Positions 34,900-47,823 of a stretch of DNA of 64,000 nt are shown here, piece by piece. Source of the stretch: Welwitschia mirabilis (Eukaryota > Gnetophyta > Gnetopsida > Welwitschiales); contig JBOZIK010000001.1 in the NCBI GenBank assembly GCA_051453625.1, positions 78,901,373 to 78,965,372 on the forward strand. Reading direction: 5' to 3'. The notes beneath the pieces were generated by a model. That model did not search any database and had not been told where the DNA came from. It saw nothing but the letters and a program-made list of their open reading frames with translations. Positions within the stretch are counted from its first letter, which is position 1, and every line of letters begins with the position of its first letter. The translations under genes were made by a program, and so were the position numbers.

Positions 34900-37000
34900 G
34901 GTTCTCCTATAAGATAAATGCTACTAATCCACAAAATTCCTTAGTATGGCTTTAAGTTTGAATACCATCATATGGACTACTTATTATGTTGCTTATAGAG
35001 CATTTTATCTTTAGTTTGATCATGTTTGAAGAAGTTTTATTATTTATTTATTCTTCTTTGTCCTCCTTACTATATAATTATCTTTGAAGATGGCTAGAAA
35101 ATTGATCAATCTGTATAGAAATATAGTCATGCTACACATAGATAGAAGTTGAATCAGTATCATTTATTTTAATGTTTAGGGTTTCTTCTACTAAATAATT
35201 TTTATTGTTAAATACTCAATAGGCTTTACTAACCATTGAATGACCTATAAAAATGTCATTATCAACCTTGAAATTAAATTTTCTTAACTTATCCTTTTCA
35301 TTTAAGATAAAAAATTTTGACCAAAATATATAAAAATAACTTATTGATGGTTTCTTACTAGACCATGGTTTGTATGAGGTTTTGGAAGTCAAACATCTTA
35401 CTAGAACTTAATTGAAAATGTAACATACAACGTTAATGACTTCTGCCTAAAAATGATAAGAAACCTACTTATTGTGCATCATTATTTTTACTATTTTATT
35501 TCAAACTCTATTCTTTGTTTTATCAATTCCATTTTATTATGGAGTTATTGGTGTAAAGAATTAGTGGAGAATACCAAAATATTTATGGAAATCTTTGAAA
35601 TTTTCATTTTTAAATTTAGTACCATCATTGCTTCTTATCATCTTGATCTTGTATCCCTTATGGTTCTATAACCTAATACATAACTTAGAGAAAAAATCAA
35701 ATGCCTCATCCTTATGTATAAGGAAGGCTACCCATGTAAAATAAGAGTAGTTATTAGCAATAGTTAGATAATATTTTTTCTTACAAAGACTTTCTATAGG
35801 AGATGGACCAATAATATGAAGAAGAAAAAGATCTAAAGGACATTTAGGTGTGATAGTATTTTTTTTTCATGACCAAATCTTACCCTTATTTGCTTTTTTT
35901 TCTACCATGCCTTACAAACTTTATTATCAAGGATTTGCAATTTAGGAAGTTCTCTTACCATTTCTTTTGTAGATAAGATTTTTAACAAGTCTTTATTTAT
36001 GTATTCAAGCTTCCTGTGTCTTAGCTTTGATTCATCTATAGTACTTAATAGACACTTACTTTTCTTGTTAGAAATTTATTGTACAGTAATGATGTAGACA
36101 TTAGATTTTCTAATTCTAGAAAATAATATTTTGATTAGTTATGTTCTTTAATAATAAAAATTATCTTTAGTAAATGTGATAAAAAAGTTTACACACAACT
36201 GATTAACACTTAGAATATTATATTACCATCATTATATAAAAAAACATATTTTACCTTTGATAGGTTACCTCCTCCAATGTTTCTAATACATCTCATAGAG
36301 ACCTCTGTAATATCATCAAAGGTGACCACTCCTTTATTTTACTTTATGAAAGTGATAAAGCTAGATTTATCTCTAGCCATATGCATTAAACACCCACTAT
36401 CAATATGTTAGACATTTTTCTTTACTTCTCATAGTGCAATCTGAGCTATAAGAGTTAGTATTAATTTTTGAATATATAGGTTCTTTGATTTATCCTACAT
36501 AAAGCATTATACCATACTTCTTAGCCTTTTGGCATTACTAATATAATATCTAGTTTTAAATTTAATAAGATAATAAAATTGATAATGGCCTTGTTTGTAG
36601 CACTAATAATAGATAATATTATTGGTATAAACTATATGCTCATACCTTTATTTGTAATTTCATTTTTGGAATAAGAAAGCTGAAGTACTAGTGGAGGCTT
36701 CATTGTAAACTAAACCACTTTTATTATTTGGGCTTCTGCATTATTAAAGCATGATGCTTAAGGTTTTCTTACCTTACATAAACTTTTTATTGATTCTTTT
36801 TTAGTCAAAAATTTCCTATCTAATATGCGTTAATTTATATATTAACTTATTAATCTTAACTTTAAGGGCTAAGTTCTTAGATGATAACTTATTATAAGAA
36901 TCTCTTTCTTATTCACATGCTAATTTATGATAATGAGGTATTCTTTTCATTTCAGCACATACTTTTTGCAATTTAATAAATCCTTTAAAAATTAAATCAT
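34900..37000 (-). pseudogene. Copia-4 protease remnant and integrase
   Basis: On the minus strand the core reads FTWVAFLIHKDEAFDFFSK (about 35740), KIKMIRSNDGTKFKNENF and NEIVKIMMHNKQVSYHF. The C-terminal part reads FFILNEKDKL, then DNDIFIGHSMVSKAY and YLVEETLNIKINDTDS (about 35180), ending near 34930 with GIQTQSHTKEFCGLVAFI, the very start of the RT region. The usual RSDHGGEF reads RSNDGTKF, so the second catalytic Asp is Asn. The upstream protease and zinc-finger part (about 36300-37000) is very degraded. Confidence 0.8.
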
Positions 37001-38203
37001 ACCTATCTTGAAGTTTCATACCTATTTTACTTTCACTATTTAATTTAGATTCTTCTTTTCTTTTGTAACTTTTCTTTTAGATACGTATAATGGCCATGTA
37101 GGATGGATAAGCTTTTCCATCATTAGATGTTACTACTTTAGATGCCTTTTCACCATCATCCTATCATGTGAAGAAATATCTTGTATTCTTAAGCTCTTTA
37201 TTTTATGCTTTTTCCTATAATATGTTATAGCTAGGACATTCTGAGGATATGTATCCTCATCCTCTATAAACCCAACATTTTAACTTGGAACTAGTAGATT
37301 TGGAAGAAAATTAAGAGCTACCAAAATATTACCTTTGTACTTATCTTTATATTGAAATATAGATGATTTTTTATAGTTCTTCTTTTTGTTATTTTTTTAT
37401 AAAAGAAGTATATTAACTTGCCTTGTGATGAGAGAAAGTTCTTCATCCACATCATCTTTAGAGTTATATCCATTTGATTTTTATTTTGTTTTTTATTTTG
37501 AAAGTTCCCTTGTATTTTCACTGGCCTTAAGAGCAATAATATTCTCTTTTAAAAAATCATCTCGAATAAGATTCATCTCATAAGATATTAAAGCACTTTG
37601 TAATCCTTCAATCTTCATTGAATTAAGGTCTCTTAAGTCTTTCATAACTTTTTTTGTTAAGCCTATTTTCTAAAGTTAAGGATTTAATAACCTTTTGGAT
37701 TATCTTGACCTTAGGAATATTTTTACTAATGTCACATATAGCATTCACTATGTTAGAGACTTTTATGAAATATTCATGTATTCTTTCTCCATTATGCATC
37801 TTTAGGTTTTCAAATTGATTTGTCTAGATTAGAAGTTTTGTTACTTGATGATGGAGGTTCCTTTATACGTTACTACTAGAAAATTTCATATTTCTTTTGT
37901 AGTTTTTCATTCATCTATTCTCTTGAATTCCTCCATTGTGGCTAAGTAGATATCATTCTTTCCTTTTAAGTCATGCATGAAACCTGCATTTTATTTATCT
38001 TCCTATTTCCTTCTAGGTTTGGTTGGTGTAATGAGATTTCTTACAGCATCTATTATGGTTTTTATAAGTTCTAAGTATCCATCTTCAATGCTTTACCAAA
38101 TCTAAAAGTCATAAAACTATAAGTACATCCAAATCCTCATCTTCCAATAAGCATAGTTAATTCCATCAAAGAGTGGAGCTCTAATGAACGGCACTTCTTC
38201 CAT
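37001..38203 (-). pseudogene. Copia-4 (Sirevirus-like) gag
   Basis: The minus-strand ATG at 38203 reads MEEVPFIRAPLFDGINYAYW, the Sirevirus gag opening. It continues with HDLKGKNDIYLATMEEFK (about 37960), RIDEQKTTKEI-type wording, and KVMKDLRDLNSMKIEGLQSA (about 37610). Most stops are TAG/TAA at Gln codons plus frameshifts. Several plus-strand open stretches in this interval are shadows. Confidence 0.83.
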
Positions 38204-38240
38204 AGTTTACTTAAAGATGTTACTTCTTTTTGAGTACCCA

Positions 38241-38251
38241 ATCTGATACCA
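38241..38251 (-). other. tRNA-iMet primer binding site of Copia-4
   Basis: The plus strand ATCTGATACCA is the complement of TGGTATCAGAT, adjacent to the 5' LTR. Confidence 0.9.
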
Positions 38252-38253
38252 CT

Positions 38254-39521
38254 TAAGGTTCATTAAACTAAGAGGGAAGGGATGAATGAGATCTATTAAA
38301 AATAAATCCCACTAAAGATAAATTAAAAAATGTATAATAAAGATGGTATCAGATTAGTGTGTTTTCCCAACTTGGATACATCCACATATAGAGGGTAGCT
38401 TCCTCTCACACCTATGAATATTCTTAACCTATAAAATAGTGTTTTCAGAGAACCACCAATCTTACATACAATTGAGATGCTCCTATCAAGGTAGCACTCT
38501 TTTCTCCCAAGGACATTCAGTAAAGTAAAAAAGAGAAATGTGCTCACAAGAACTTATAAAATCACATTATTAAATGGTTTTCTTATAATATGTAGATCCT
38601 AGTGAGAAATCCTATGATTAAAAATAAAAAAATTAACTATAGTAAGTGTACTCGAAAATCTGATAGTCCTATAATTCAAGTTCCAATAAATAATAACAAT
38701 ATATGAAACAATAATACTAAAAAGATGTTTCTTTGATGAAGTGCTTGAGTTATCTCTTATTATTGTCACCCATGACTATCGAAGATTAGAGTGGTATAAC
38801 TTTGTAAGATTTAATTATTAAATGATGTTTTTTCACTAGATAGTCCTCTATAAAAGATAGCTAAAAGCTTTATGGATAGAACTAATTACTTGTCTATTTA
38901 TATTTTTCTTCTGTCCTTTTACCCTTTAGAATTTTAATGTCTTTTTTGTTATTTTCTTAGAGAGATAGCTATTTAAAAATATGTAATCATTGTATAACAG
39001 GAAGCAATAGCTGAGATTTAGACATTTAATAGCCATCCTATTTTCCTCAAAAATTTTTAATAGATGTCTTTGGAATGATAAACATCTTCTATCAGTTAGA
39101 TGTCTTCAACATGAGATATGTCTCTAGTTAAACTACTCATTTTTGATAAAACTAAAATTGTAGTTTCTATAATCCTTAGTAATCATAAATCTAATGTAAA
39201 ACTTGATTGATTTCCTATCTCAAGTTCTTACTTTAGCATAGATGTATTTATCAATATAGATGTCTTTTTCTATGAAGAAATCTGGTTCAGCATAGACATC
39301 TTTGGTACAATAAGCATCTTTTCCATAGATGTCTTCACATGTGCAAACATCTTTAGTTGTGTTGTAACATTTATGAAATCTAAGCTAAACATTTTGTGCA
39401 ATAAGGTTTTGAATTGAGTTAATGCTTTTTATGATTTGGTGTTCTCCAATTTGACCTATCTAACATAATAGATATACTATATTTGATAAGTGGGATTATC
39501 AAAACTAGAAATTTACCAAGA
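38254..39521 (-). repeat. 5' LTR of Copia-4
   Basis: The direct-repeat partner of 30556-31813. It ends ACCAAGA on the plus strand where the partner ends ACCAACA. The left end has the GAGGGAAGGGATGAATGAG stretch typical of the 3' end of Sirevirus LTRs read in reverse. Confidence 0.87.
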
Positions 39522-41640
39522 TATCAATTTTCAAATTAGAATTAAGAATAAGAGAATGAAAAGAATGGGTGACTAGAATATGAAGGTGGATAAGTAATAC
39601 TCTTAGGGAGATTTATAAGGAATTATACAAAGAAAGAAAGAAGTATATAAAAGAAAATATTCTTTTCAAAAGGAGCATTGGTAGATTTAAAGAAGAAAGG
39701 AAGTTAATCCCAAGTTAACTAGATTAAATAAGGGAAGAAGCATAACTAAGACCTCATGCTATGAGAAGTATATTACATATCTTTAAAATATGTCTTTAAC
39801 AAAAAAGGATAAATGTAAGTTATTTTTAAATATGGTTAATGAACTATACAACATTTTTTAAAAAAATTTCCACAAGAGGCAACACTTTGAATAAAATTCT
39901 TGTAAGACAAAATGCATCAAGTAGTAAGAGTACGAACTTGGGACATGCTTTTTCTCTTTTCTTGATATTTATTTCCACATCATCTGGAAAGTTTTCCTTT
40001 ACTTTCAATGATAAAATATCATTTTTAAGAACTTTAAGCTAGATGATGTCTAATTTTATTATTTTCATATTGAATCTATAAAAAGAAGTAGAGTTGATCA
40101 CACTACATTAACATGTTGATATAGTAATTTATTTTTAATGTTTGATAGTATGCTAGTATTTTAATTCGTTTAAAATAAAACTTATCTTGATACAAGATGA
40201 ACTAATGATAGAACTCATAAAAATTTATTAATTCACATTACCTTATCTACCATGAATGATGTTTATTAGTATTTCAAAAATGGTTATTAAAGAAACATAA
40301 AAAGAGATATAAGTAAGTTGGTAAACATGGATAAATGTAATGAATGATATATTACATTTAAAGATGTCAATAAAGAATAAGGCATAAGAACTATTGGAGG
40401 TAAAGTTTTCCTTATTATTTATAATGTTTCTATGATCATAGACTAAAGAACAATATTTTTAGCATTAGCTTAATCTGTAATAGATGTATGTATGTTTTAT
40501 TTAGTGTTTCTAAATTTCATGTTTTTGATAAAATGGTTGAGCAATAATTTCATGTGGTAGAGATAATACATTTATTCCATCAAGAAATTAGTATGTGTTA
40601 AATTTATTTCTTCTATTACTACAATAAAAGAGGCTTATAATATAAAAAATTAGAATATGTTAGACAAGAGAATTTATACAACATAGTTAAATGTGGTCTA
40701 GTTAAATGATTATATAGAATTATAGGTAAGATGAATGTTTTTAAGCTTGTAAAATAGGCAAGAAAACAAAAAAGAGACTTTAATAAAACTAATAAAGTGA
40801 GTCTCCAAAGATTATAGTAGGTCCATCACTTGTTAAATGTCTTAGAGGTATGAAGTATATTCTAGTGGTTGTTGATGACTACTTTTGATTTTCATGGGTA
40901 TTATTTCTAAGACATTAAAGTAATTAATTTGATAAATTTAAAGTGCTTTATAAAATACTCAAACATACAATTATTTGTCATATTAATATTAAAAGTAATC
41001 ATGATGAAGGATTTCAAAAATTAGAAATTTAAGTCTTTTTCTTAATGTTAAAATAAAAAGCAAGGCTTTGCAAGAAATGACGAGGATCATGTTATAGGAA
41101 AAAAATGTCTTAATCCAAGAGATTTTGGGTTGGAGAATTTAATAATACTTATTACATTTCTAACTATGCTTTTCCTAGACTAGGCATGATAAAGAAATCC
41201 TATGAGTTATAAATAGGTTAGATGTCAAATATCTCCCACTTAAACATCTTTAAGAGTGAGCATTACATCCTAAAGGATATAGAAACATTAAAAACTTTAA
41301 TTCTATGAAAGGGTTGTTCCTTGGCTACTCTAAAACAAGAAAAGAAAAGCAAAAGGTATAAAACTTTAATAAACTGGAGGAATATGATCATGTATAGATT
41401 AATGAAGATGGGAAAATTAAAAATGCATTACACCTCATAAGTTTCTATTTGTGCAAAACCAATTTTGAAGTAAAGAGAAATAATATTGTGCATGATTTTT
41501 ATAGGTCATAAAGGATTCTAAAATACTTGAACATGAAAAAGATATTTAATAAATAAAGTTTGGATGATAATTAATGAGGATAATTTTATTAAGTATAGAA
41601 AACTAGATTAGGTAGGTGATTAGATAAGACTTGGAAGATC
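39522..41640 (+). pseudogene. Copia-3 gag end, protease and integrase, right part
   Basis: Resumes Sirevirus gag with a Lys/Glu-rich coiled-coil (EIYKELYKERKKYIKENI, about 39610) and then LNKILVRQNASSSKSTNLG (about 39884), the typical end of Sirevirus gag. The protease zone (about 40250-40480) is badly decayed. The integrase region reads KIGKKTK (about 40745), GPSLVKCLRGMKYILVVVDD (about 40830), SWVLFLRH, then INIKSNHDEGFQ. LGKFD-type wording is lost, but GLFLGYSKTRK is readable near 41310. Similarity ends near 41640; RT and RNase H were not found. Confidence 0.8.
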
Positions 41641-42259
41641 CTCATAAAATGCATATGTCATTGACTTCATACTAGAAGAGGATTTACCATTGGTTTAATA
41701 AACTACTAAACTACACTAAGTAGTCAACTAGATAATGGAAGGGGATCAACTTAATGAAGATAACAAACATTTAATTAAGATAAAAAGGGGTTGATTTCTA
41801 ATAACAAGGGTCAACTAGCTCCTAATAAAGGATCAAATACCATGCACTTAGTTGAAAAAATAAAACACTATGTGTAGATGTTGAAAAGTAAAAGTAATGA
41901 TCTTCCTTATTATTGAAAGCTAAAATAACCATTCTAATTTACTCTAATAGCTACATACTTTTTGCTTATGATTTACAATAAGTAGAAGTTACTTTATATA
42001 AAATCAAACACTATCATACATCATAATAACTTTTAGATCTCTAATTACTAAATCTACAATTGTAAAAAAAACACACTTTTTACCTTTTTCACTTATTATA
42101 TCATTTTGTCTATAGTTTTTAATTCAGGAAAAGATTAATAGTAATCTTAATAACTAAATATTACTATAAAATCTCATTATTCTTAGTAAAGTATTATGAT
42201 AAATTTTCATATTTTTATTACAATTTTTAGAAGAAACTATTTACTTAATAATTTATTTT
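41641..42259. other. Unassigned AT-rich interval
   Basis: No protein-like frame. About 41700-41830 repeats short GTCAACTAG, GATCAACTT and GGTTGATTT words, reminiscent of the GTCGACT-rich parts of Sirevirus LTRs. It may be a remnant 3' LTR of Copia-3 or the lost 3' end of Gypsy-2. Confidence 0.35.
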
Positions 42260-42299
42260 TTTAGTTAATAAATTTTGGAACACGAGTAAATTCTTACTA

Positions 42300-43560
42300 A
42301 AAGCTTCCATTCCTTCTAGATATGACTACATGAGGGCCATAGCTCTTATTTTATCATCTAAAAGCTACCAACATTTTTATGTTTATTAAATAAAAATAAT
42401 AAAATAAAACAAGTTCACATATTTTGGTTTTTTAAAGTTTATTAAATTTTTATCCAAAAGAAGAATCAAAATAAATATTAACTTTATCTAAATTTTTATT
42501 AATAAATATTTTTCATTTAAATCTATGTACTCTTTAAGTCTGGCTAGTCTTAAGATCTTAAATATGAATTATTTCAAAAGAAAAGAATTAATATGAAAAA
42601 AATATCCTTCCCATTTAGATCTTAGTTTTCTAAGAAATAAATGAAAACAAGAATTAACAAGCAAAACTTTTTTGATCACTTAAAGATTTTTCCTAATAAT
42701 GGTATGATCATAATAATATTTCTTTTTTTTTAAGAAAGAACTTAATTATCATAAGCATTAAATGTAATTTCATCTAGTTTATTTAATTAAATTATTTTAC
42801 TTCTATCACACCTTTCAAAATCAAGATTAAGTCTAGAAATTGCATTGAAAGCTTTACCTTCTATATTAATAGAAAGAAAACATTATTTATCAAAACTAAG
42901 TCTAAAAGAAAACATGAAAATGGGTGTTCCATAACCTATAGGATAATCCCATAATGCATCATACAATTTTAAAAACAAATATTTTTCATTTACACTAACT
43001 ATTTTCTAAAGAATTCTAGTAAGATCATGGTTAGCTACTTTTGGTCAACCATTAATTTCAAGATGATATGTAGCATCTATTTTATGGGTAATACCATATT
43101 CAAACATAATATTTCTAAATAGTTTATTTAAAAAAAAGATTTTTTGATTGCTAAATATAACTTTAGAATGATTAAAATGAGAAGTAACTTAATTTTTAAA
43201 GAATTTAATAATAGTCTTAACATGATAATATTTACGAGTTGCAGCTTTGACATATTTAGTAATATAATCCATACAAACAATTATATAAACATTACTAAAT
43301 GAAGATAGAAAAGGTATAAATGAAATCTATACCCCAAACATTAAAAGGTTTACAAAGAATGCTAGGCTTGAGAGGCATTTCATTTCTTCTGCTAATACTA
43401 CCCATCTATTAGCATTTATTACAAAATTTATAAAATTTACAAAATTAGTTAGCATCTTTAAAAAGGATAAGCTAGAAGAAGCTAGCATTTAAAAATTAGA
43501 TACAATTTTATTCCCACTAAAATAACAGCCAACATGCCATCATGAGAAAATTTTAAGATA
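42300..43560 (-). pseudogene. Gypsy-2 integrase
   Basis: The minus strand reads RRNEMPLKP, then GIDFISFIPFLSSFSNVYI-like with the GIDF first-Asp context (about 43320), IVCMDYITKYVKAATRKYHD (about 43260), and NQKIFFLNKLFRNIMFEYG. The host-domain end has LNLDF and KVLPSIL-like wording near 42830. It is the same family of integrase as copy A, on the opposite strand. The second-Asp context SNQKIFF lacks the Asp. Confidence 0.82.
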
Positions 43561-44329
43561 CTAACCATTTCATTCTCAAATGCATACCTTTAAAAGACTT
43601 GATCAACATAATATTTAAACAAAAGTGGTGGTTTTCATAAGAATTTATACTTACTAAGATAAATTTTTTTAGCTCAAAATAAGACATATTTTTAAGAAGC
43701 TTTCCAGAGATTTAAAATCTGTGATTTCAGCATACAAAGGTAAAATATTAATAAACATATAAAGTTTCATTAGAAAAACTTTCATTAATTTCAAATAAAT
43801 TAATAAGTAAAAAGAGGTAATATAAATAATTAGTAAAAGTATTTTCTTTCCATCTCTATCTTTAATAGTAATATCAAATTCCTACATAAGTAAAGTCTAA
43901 TGCATAATAGAAGGTTTACATGAAGGCTCATTACAAATGTATTTTACAAAAGCATGATGAGCAACAATAATTACAAGGTAATTAATAAGATCATGGTAAA
44001 ATACTTTAAAAGAAAATAAATGACTAACATTTCCTTTTTGTAGTAGAATAATTAAGTTTGATGTCATACAAATTCTAACTAGCATAGGAAATAACAAAGG
44101 ATTTGCATTTAATATTTTAACCTAAGAATTCATCCATTGTAAAATCACTTAAATTAGTATTTATATTTAAATGAAAATATCAATTATGAGGTTAAAAAAT
44201 AAGTGAAATTATTTAAGGTTTTAAAAAGAGAATTCACATTTAGGTGTATAAGAGAAAAATACATCTCTAATTAGTGAAAGATTTATTAAGAGAATTAAAG
44301 GATGAAATGAAGTAGAAAAAAATCTAGCA

Positions 44330-44773
44330 AGTCCTAAGAAAGATCTTATACTTTTAAAAAATTAGATTTAGAAACAGAATTAATGATATTAATTTAGTAT
44401 GCTCAACTTCTATTCCTTTCTTAGAAATGACATAACCAATAGTAATACCTCTAGTAAACATTAAATAACATTTTCTCTCAAGTAAGTGTAAGATTATGAT
44501 CAATATTATGATTTAAGATAAACTAAAAATGACACATAATTTGATCAAAGAAATCATCAAAAAGAGAAAATTTATGCATAAATATTTTTAAAACCTCATC
44601 TCTGAATTTAGTAAAATACTAATCATACACTTTTGAAAAGTTGCAGGAGCATCACATAGGTCAAAAGTCATTTGATGATAGGAAAAAAGTTCTAAAGGGA
44701 TAAGTAAAATTAATTTCATCTTAATCTTTTAGAGAGATAGGAATTTATTTATAACTACTATGTCCATGTAGAA

Positions 44774-44846
<73 letters not shown>

Positions 44847-45100
44847 GCCAACAAGTTTTCCAATAATTTCATTACCAAAAAAAAAAAAAAAATCTTTTTT
44901 GATATAAAAATTTATAGTACAAAAATTTATGGAGATTTGTTATTTATCATTCTTCTTTGGAATAACTTGTAAATGGTTCATTTATCCACTATCTAAAATA
45001 GTATAAAAATGATGTTCAATTTTCATGATATCTCCTTTAACAATATCCTTAAGCTTTAGATTTAGCCTATGCTGAGATCAATAAACAAGTTTTATATTAG
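44330..45100 (-). pseudogene. Gypsy-2 reverse transcriptase with Tyr-codon expansion
   Basis: The minus strand begins near 45060 with DIVKGDIMKIEHHFYTI and continues LQVIPKKNDK (about 44950), GNEIIGKLVGH, a run of 23 TAT codons, FLHGHSSYK, IPISLK, then FTKFRDEVLKIFMHKFSLF (about 44610) and NHNIDHNLTLT. The catalytic FMDD box reads FMHK, so the enzyme is inactive. The Tyr run sits exactly where related gypsy RTs have one or two Tyr residues between the GH and FLDGYSGY segments. Confidence 0.85.
44775..44843 (-). repeat. (TAT)23 trinucleotide repeat inside the Gypsy-2 RT
   Basis: 69 bp of uninterrupted ATA on the plus strand equals 23 TAT codons on the minus strand. Both flanks (GGC CAT before, TTT CTA CAT after) are in the RT reading frame. 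Confidence 0.95.
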
Positions 45101-46799
45101 TTTCAATTAGATATGATGTGGAAAAACTGAAGAATGAACACTAAGTAAAGCATGACAAAACTAAGTAAAGGCTTAAGAATTTTCAATTAAAAAATTGGTA
45201 AGCTCTTTTTCTTAAAAAGAAATAAGATGCATACTAAGGATAATAGGTTTAAAATGATTATTACTAAAAATATAAACTTTAAATGATCTGGTAGAGATTT
45301 TCAATCATCATTAGTAATATTATTAATAATAAAAACATTATTTCAATAGATATCAATTTTTATTTTATTAAAATCATAATTAAAATTTTCATAATAAACA
45401 CATTAATAGAAGTACTAATTTTACTTGAATCTAAATAACACATAATAAGAAATTCATAATACACATTGAAACATAGCATATTATTCATTATTAAAAATAA
45501 ATCATTACTTATACATTGAACTTTAACCAAAGATAAATGTTCATTTAATTTAATAGCTATTTTTTTCAGTTAAAAAATACATTCAAGTTAATAAAAATTA
45601 GCAAAAATAGTTTCTAATGCACTAATTTATGGTTAATCTCAATATTAGTAGTTAAAATTCAAGTTAGATCTAGGATGATAGGACAACTAATAGAATCCAT
45701 AAGTAACTTAAAAATAAGAAAATAAATATGATAAATAATCTTATTCATTTGAATTAATATTCTTTCAAGATTCATAAATGATTAACTAACTTTTTATCAT
45801 CCATAGAAAGAATTCCATTAGTGGGGTCTCTATTATTAAAATCTAAGGTTTGAAGGATAGGTTTAGATATAAGATTGGCTCTGGCTTTTGAATATGTCAC
45901 GCTTTTTTAATCATATGAGCTCCATTAGAGATGGTAATAGTGGGGGATATAGACCACATATTTCATTAAAAAATTGAATTAAGTAAGGCATGTAGTAGAG
46001 GCAGTAAGATTAATTTTTCCTTTACATGCATAAATTTTTCTTTTATGGATACAAAGATATTTAAGTAATTTGACATAAAATGGTATTTTCTTAATTACCT
46101 TGAGAACTAGAAGAATAATATTAAAACATTTAAATATTTTATAAACCTCATAATTACTACTTTAGTAGGTTGAAGACAATTATGAAAAGGATTAGAATCT
46201 TCTAACTTTATCTTTTGAAACTTCTTGCTAGATTTAAATTCAAGATTTTTTAATTAATTTCTTTATTTTCTACTTATTCATATAATGGCATTCACATGAG
46301 TGCATTCTTCCACCAATTAGTTGATTTTGGATTAAAATAAAATTAAAATGATAAACTAAGATTACTTTCCTTCTTATTTTAGTATTTAAGCATAAAGTTA
46401 AGCATGTTTTGAATTGATTCCATTTGATTTACCAACTTTATCATTTCTTCTAACTTATTCTATTGAGAAGGTGGAAGAGGTAAAGGCTTACGTTGCCATT
46501 AAGATTAATTATCATAATGACCAAAAACATCAATGTTGTGAGAAAAATTATTTAGATGAGAATTAGGGTACTTATTTAATAGTAAAGAAGTATGATAATT
46601 TTGATTAAAGGCATCAACTTCAAAAAAAGGATGATGATGCAAATCATTTTAAGCTATCTTAAACTTTTGATACAAATTAATGTAATAATTTTATACTTGA
46701 TACAACTTACAAAAGACGAATAAAACTAGGTTAGATCTTACTTAAACTTATTTATTCTAATTAAATATTTTCTAATTGAGTATATGAAACTTTCTTTTT
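45101..46799 (-). pseudogene. Gypsy-2 protease/linker region (poorly preserved)
   Basis: AT-rich sequence between gag and RT. Minus-strand fragments such as LARSFKR and NKLEEMIKLVNQMESIQNM (about 46440) suggest gag C-terminal and linker sequence. No protease active site could be picked out. Confidence 0.4.
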
Positions 46800-47500
46800 T
46801 TTTTGTTTTTTTTGCTAACTTATCTTTGATTTATCTTTATTTATAATATCACTAAAGATACTCTTTCTTATAACATGGTCATTTTTAATATCTTCCTGTC
46901 TATGCATAACTTCTATCATTTTTTCACATTTCTTTTAAGCTCCATTAGGTGTTGCATTAAGATTATTAGGATTTTTAAGTAGAATATCCCTAAAATTTTC
47001 AAAATTCATATAATAAAATTCACTATAATATTACTTGAAAGACCCTTGAAATGCTAAAAATATCTCTTATCTAATTAATATGAGTTATAGATAAAACTTT
47101 TCTACTAAAAGCTTATTTCAACTTTGCAAGATTTGAAAGATCCTCATTATTAAAAATAAGCCTAAGCCAATGTATAACCCTATTCTTAAATGAAGAGTAA
47201 TATGAATCTAAATGAGCTTGATGCATAATCTTACAAACTAAACCAAATTATTCAAGAAACACATAACGATCATCGTGATCTAAACCATCAAAAGTAGGGA
47301 AATCGTTATGACTTTTAACAAAAATTATGATATCTAGGATGAAAGAAATAGAGAATTAGGTTTTTCACCTTTAAAAATTTTCCTAATTATAGGTTAAGAA
47401 TAAGGATGTTAAGCATTAATATCTTGGGTAGCTATTTTAAAAGAAAAATAATTTGAAGCTTTGGTTAAGTGACCAAAATATTTAGTAGATGGTAATGATA
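46800..47500 (-). pseudogene. Gypsy-2 gag capsid region
   Basis: The minus strand reads FPTFDGLDHDDRYVFLEQF (about 47300), then LVCKIMHQAHLDSYYSSF and NRVIHWLRLIF (about 47170). This matches the Ty3/gypsy gag capsid pattern DDPYxHLxxFE ... LRLFPFSL ... AWLxSL. It is interrupted by stops at Gln and Trp positions. Confidence 0.72.
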
Positions 47501-47823
47501 ATAAAGGTGAAAAACGAGGTTTAATGATAATGATTTGTAAGTTTATAATTTTTCTAATCATTTACCAATATGAATTTAAGAATTATAATATAAAAATAAA
47601 TACATAGGAAGATAAAAAGAGTTAGAATGTGTACACCTAGAAGGCTCATTAGAATAGTGCAGTGCTTATGAGTTCATTGATGCATTTGTAATATAAAAAT
47701 CATTTTAAAAAAAAAAAGGCAAATTTTATGATTTTTCTTCCATTCAAAAATATAATATAATATTTCATATAAAATTAATCACAAATGTCCCTAACAATGC
47801 CACTAATGTTTTTTAAAAGAGGT

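Larger units (their letters stand above)
30556..39521 (-). mobile_element. Copia-4: minus-strand Sirevirus-like element nested in Copia-3
   Basis: Two direct LTRs (about 30556-31813 and 38254-39521) flank a coding region read on the minus strand. A primer site lies at 38241-38251 and a polypurine tract at 31814-31830. Internal order on the minus strand is gag, protease, integrase, a deleted RT, the RNase H end and an env-like 3' ORF. Copia-3 gag wording stops at its left edge and resumes at its right edge. I could not find a convincing 5-bp target repeat, so the left boundary is uncertain by 10-20 bp. Confidence 0.85.

Noticed and set aside
30552-39526. Target-site duplication for Copia-4
   Set aside because: Candidate 5-mers (tcatg on the left, tatca on the right) do not match, and the left boundary is uncertain, so no claim is made.
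44879-44892. Poly-A run as evidence of a LINE or SINE tail
   Set aside because: It lies inside the Gypsy-2 RT frame region and has no adjoining LINE/SINE sequence or target repeats.
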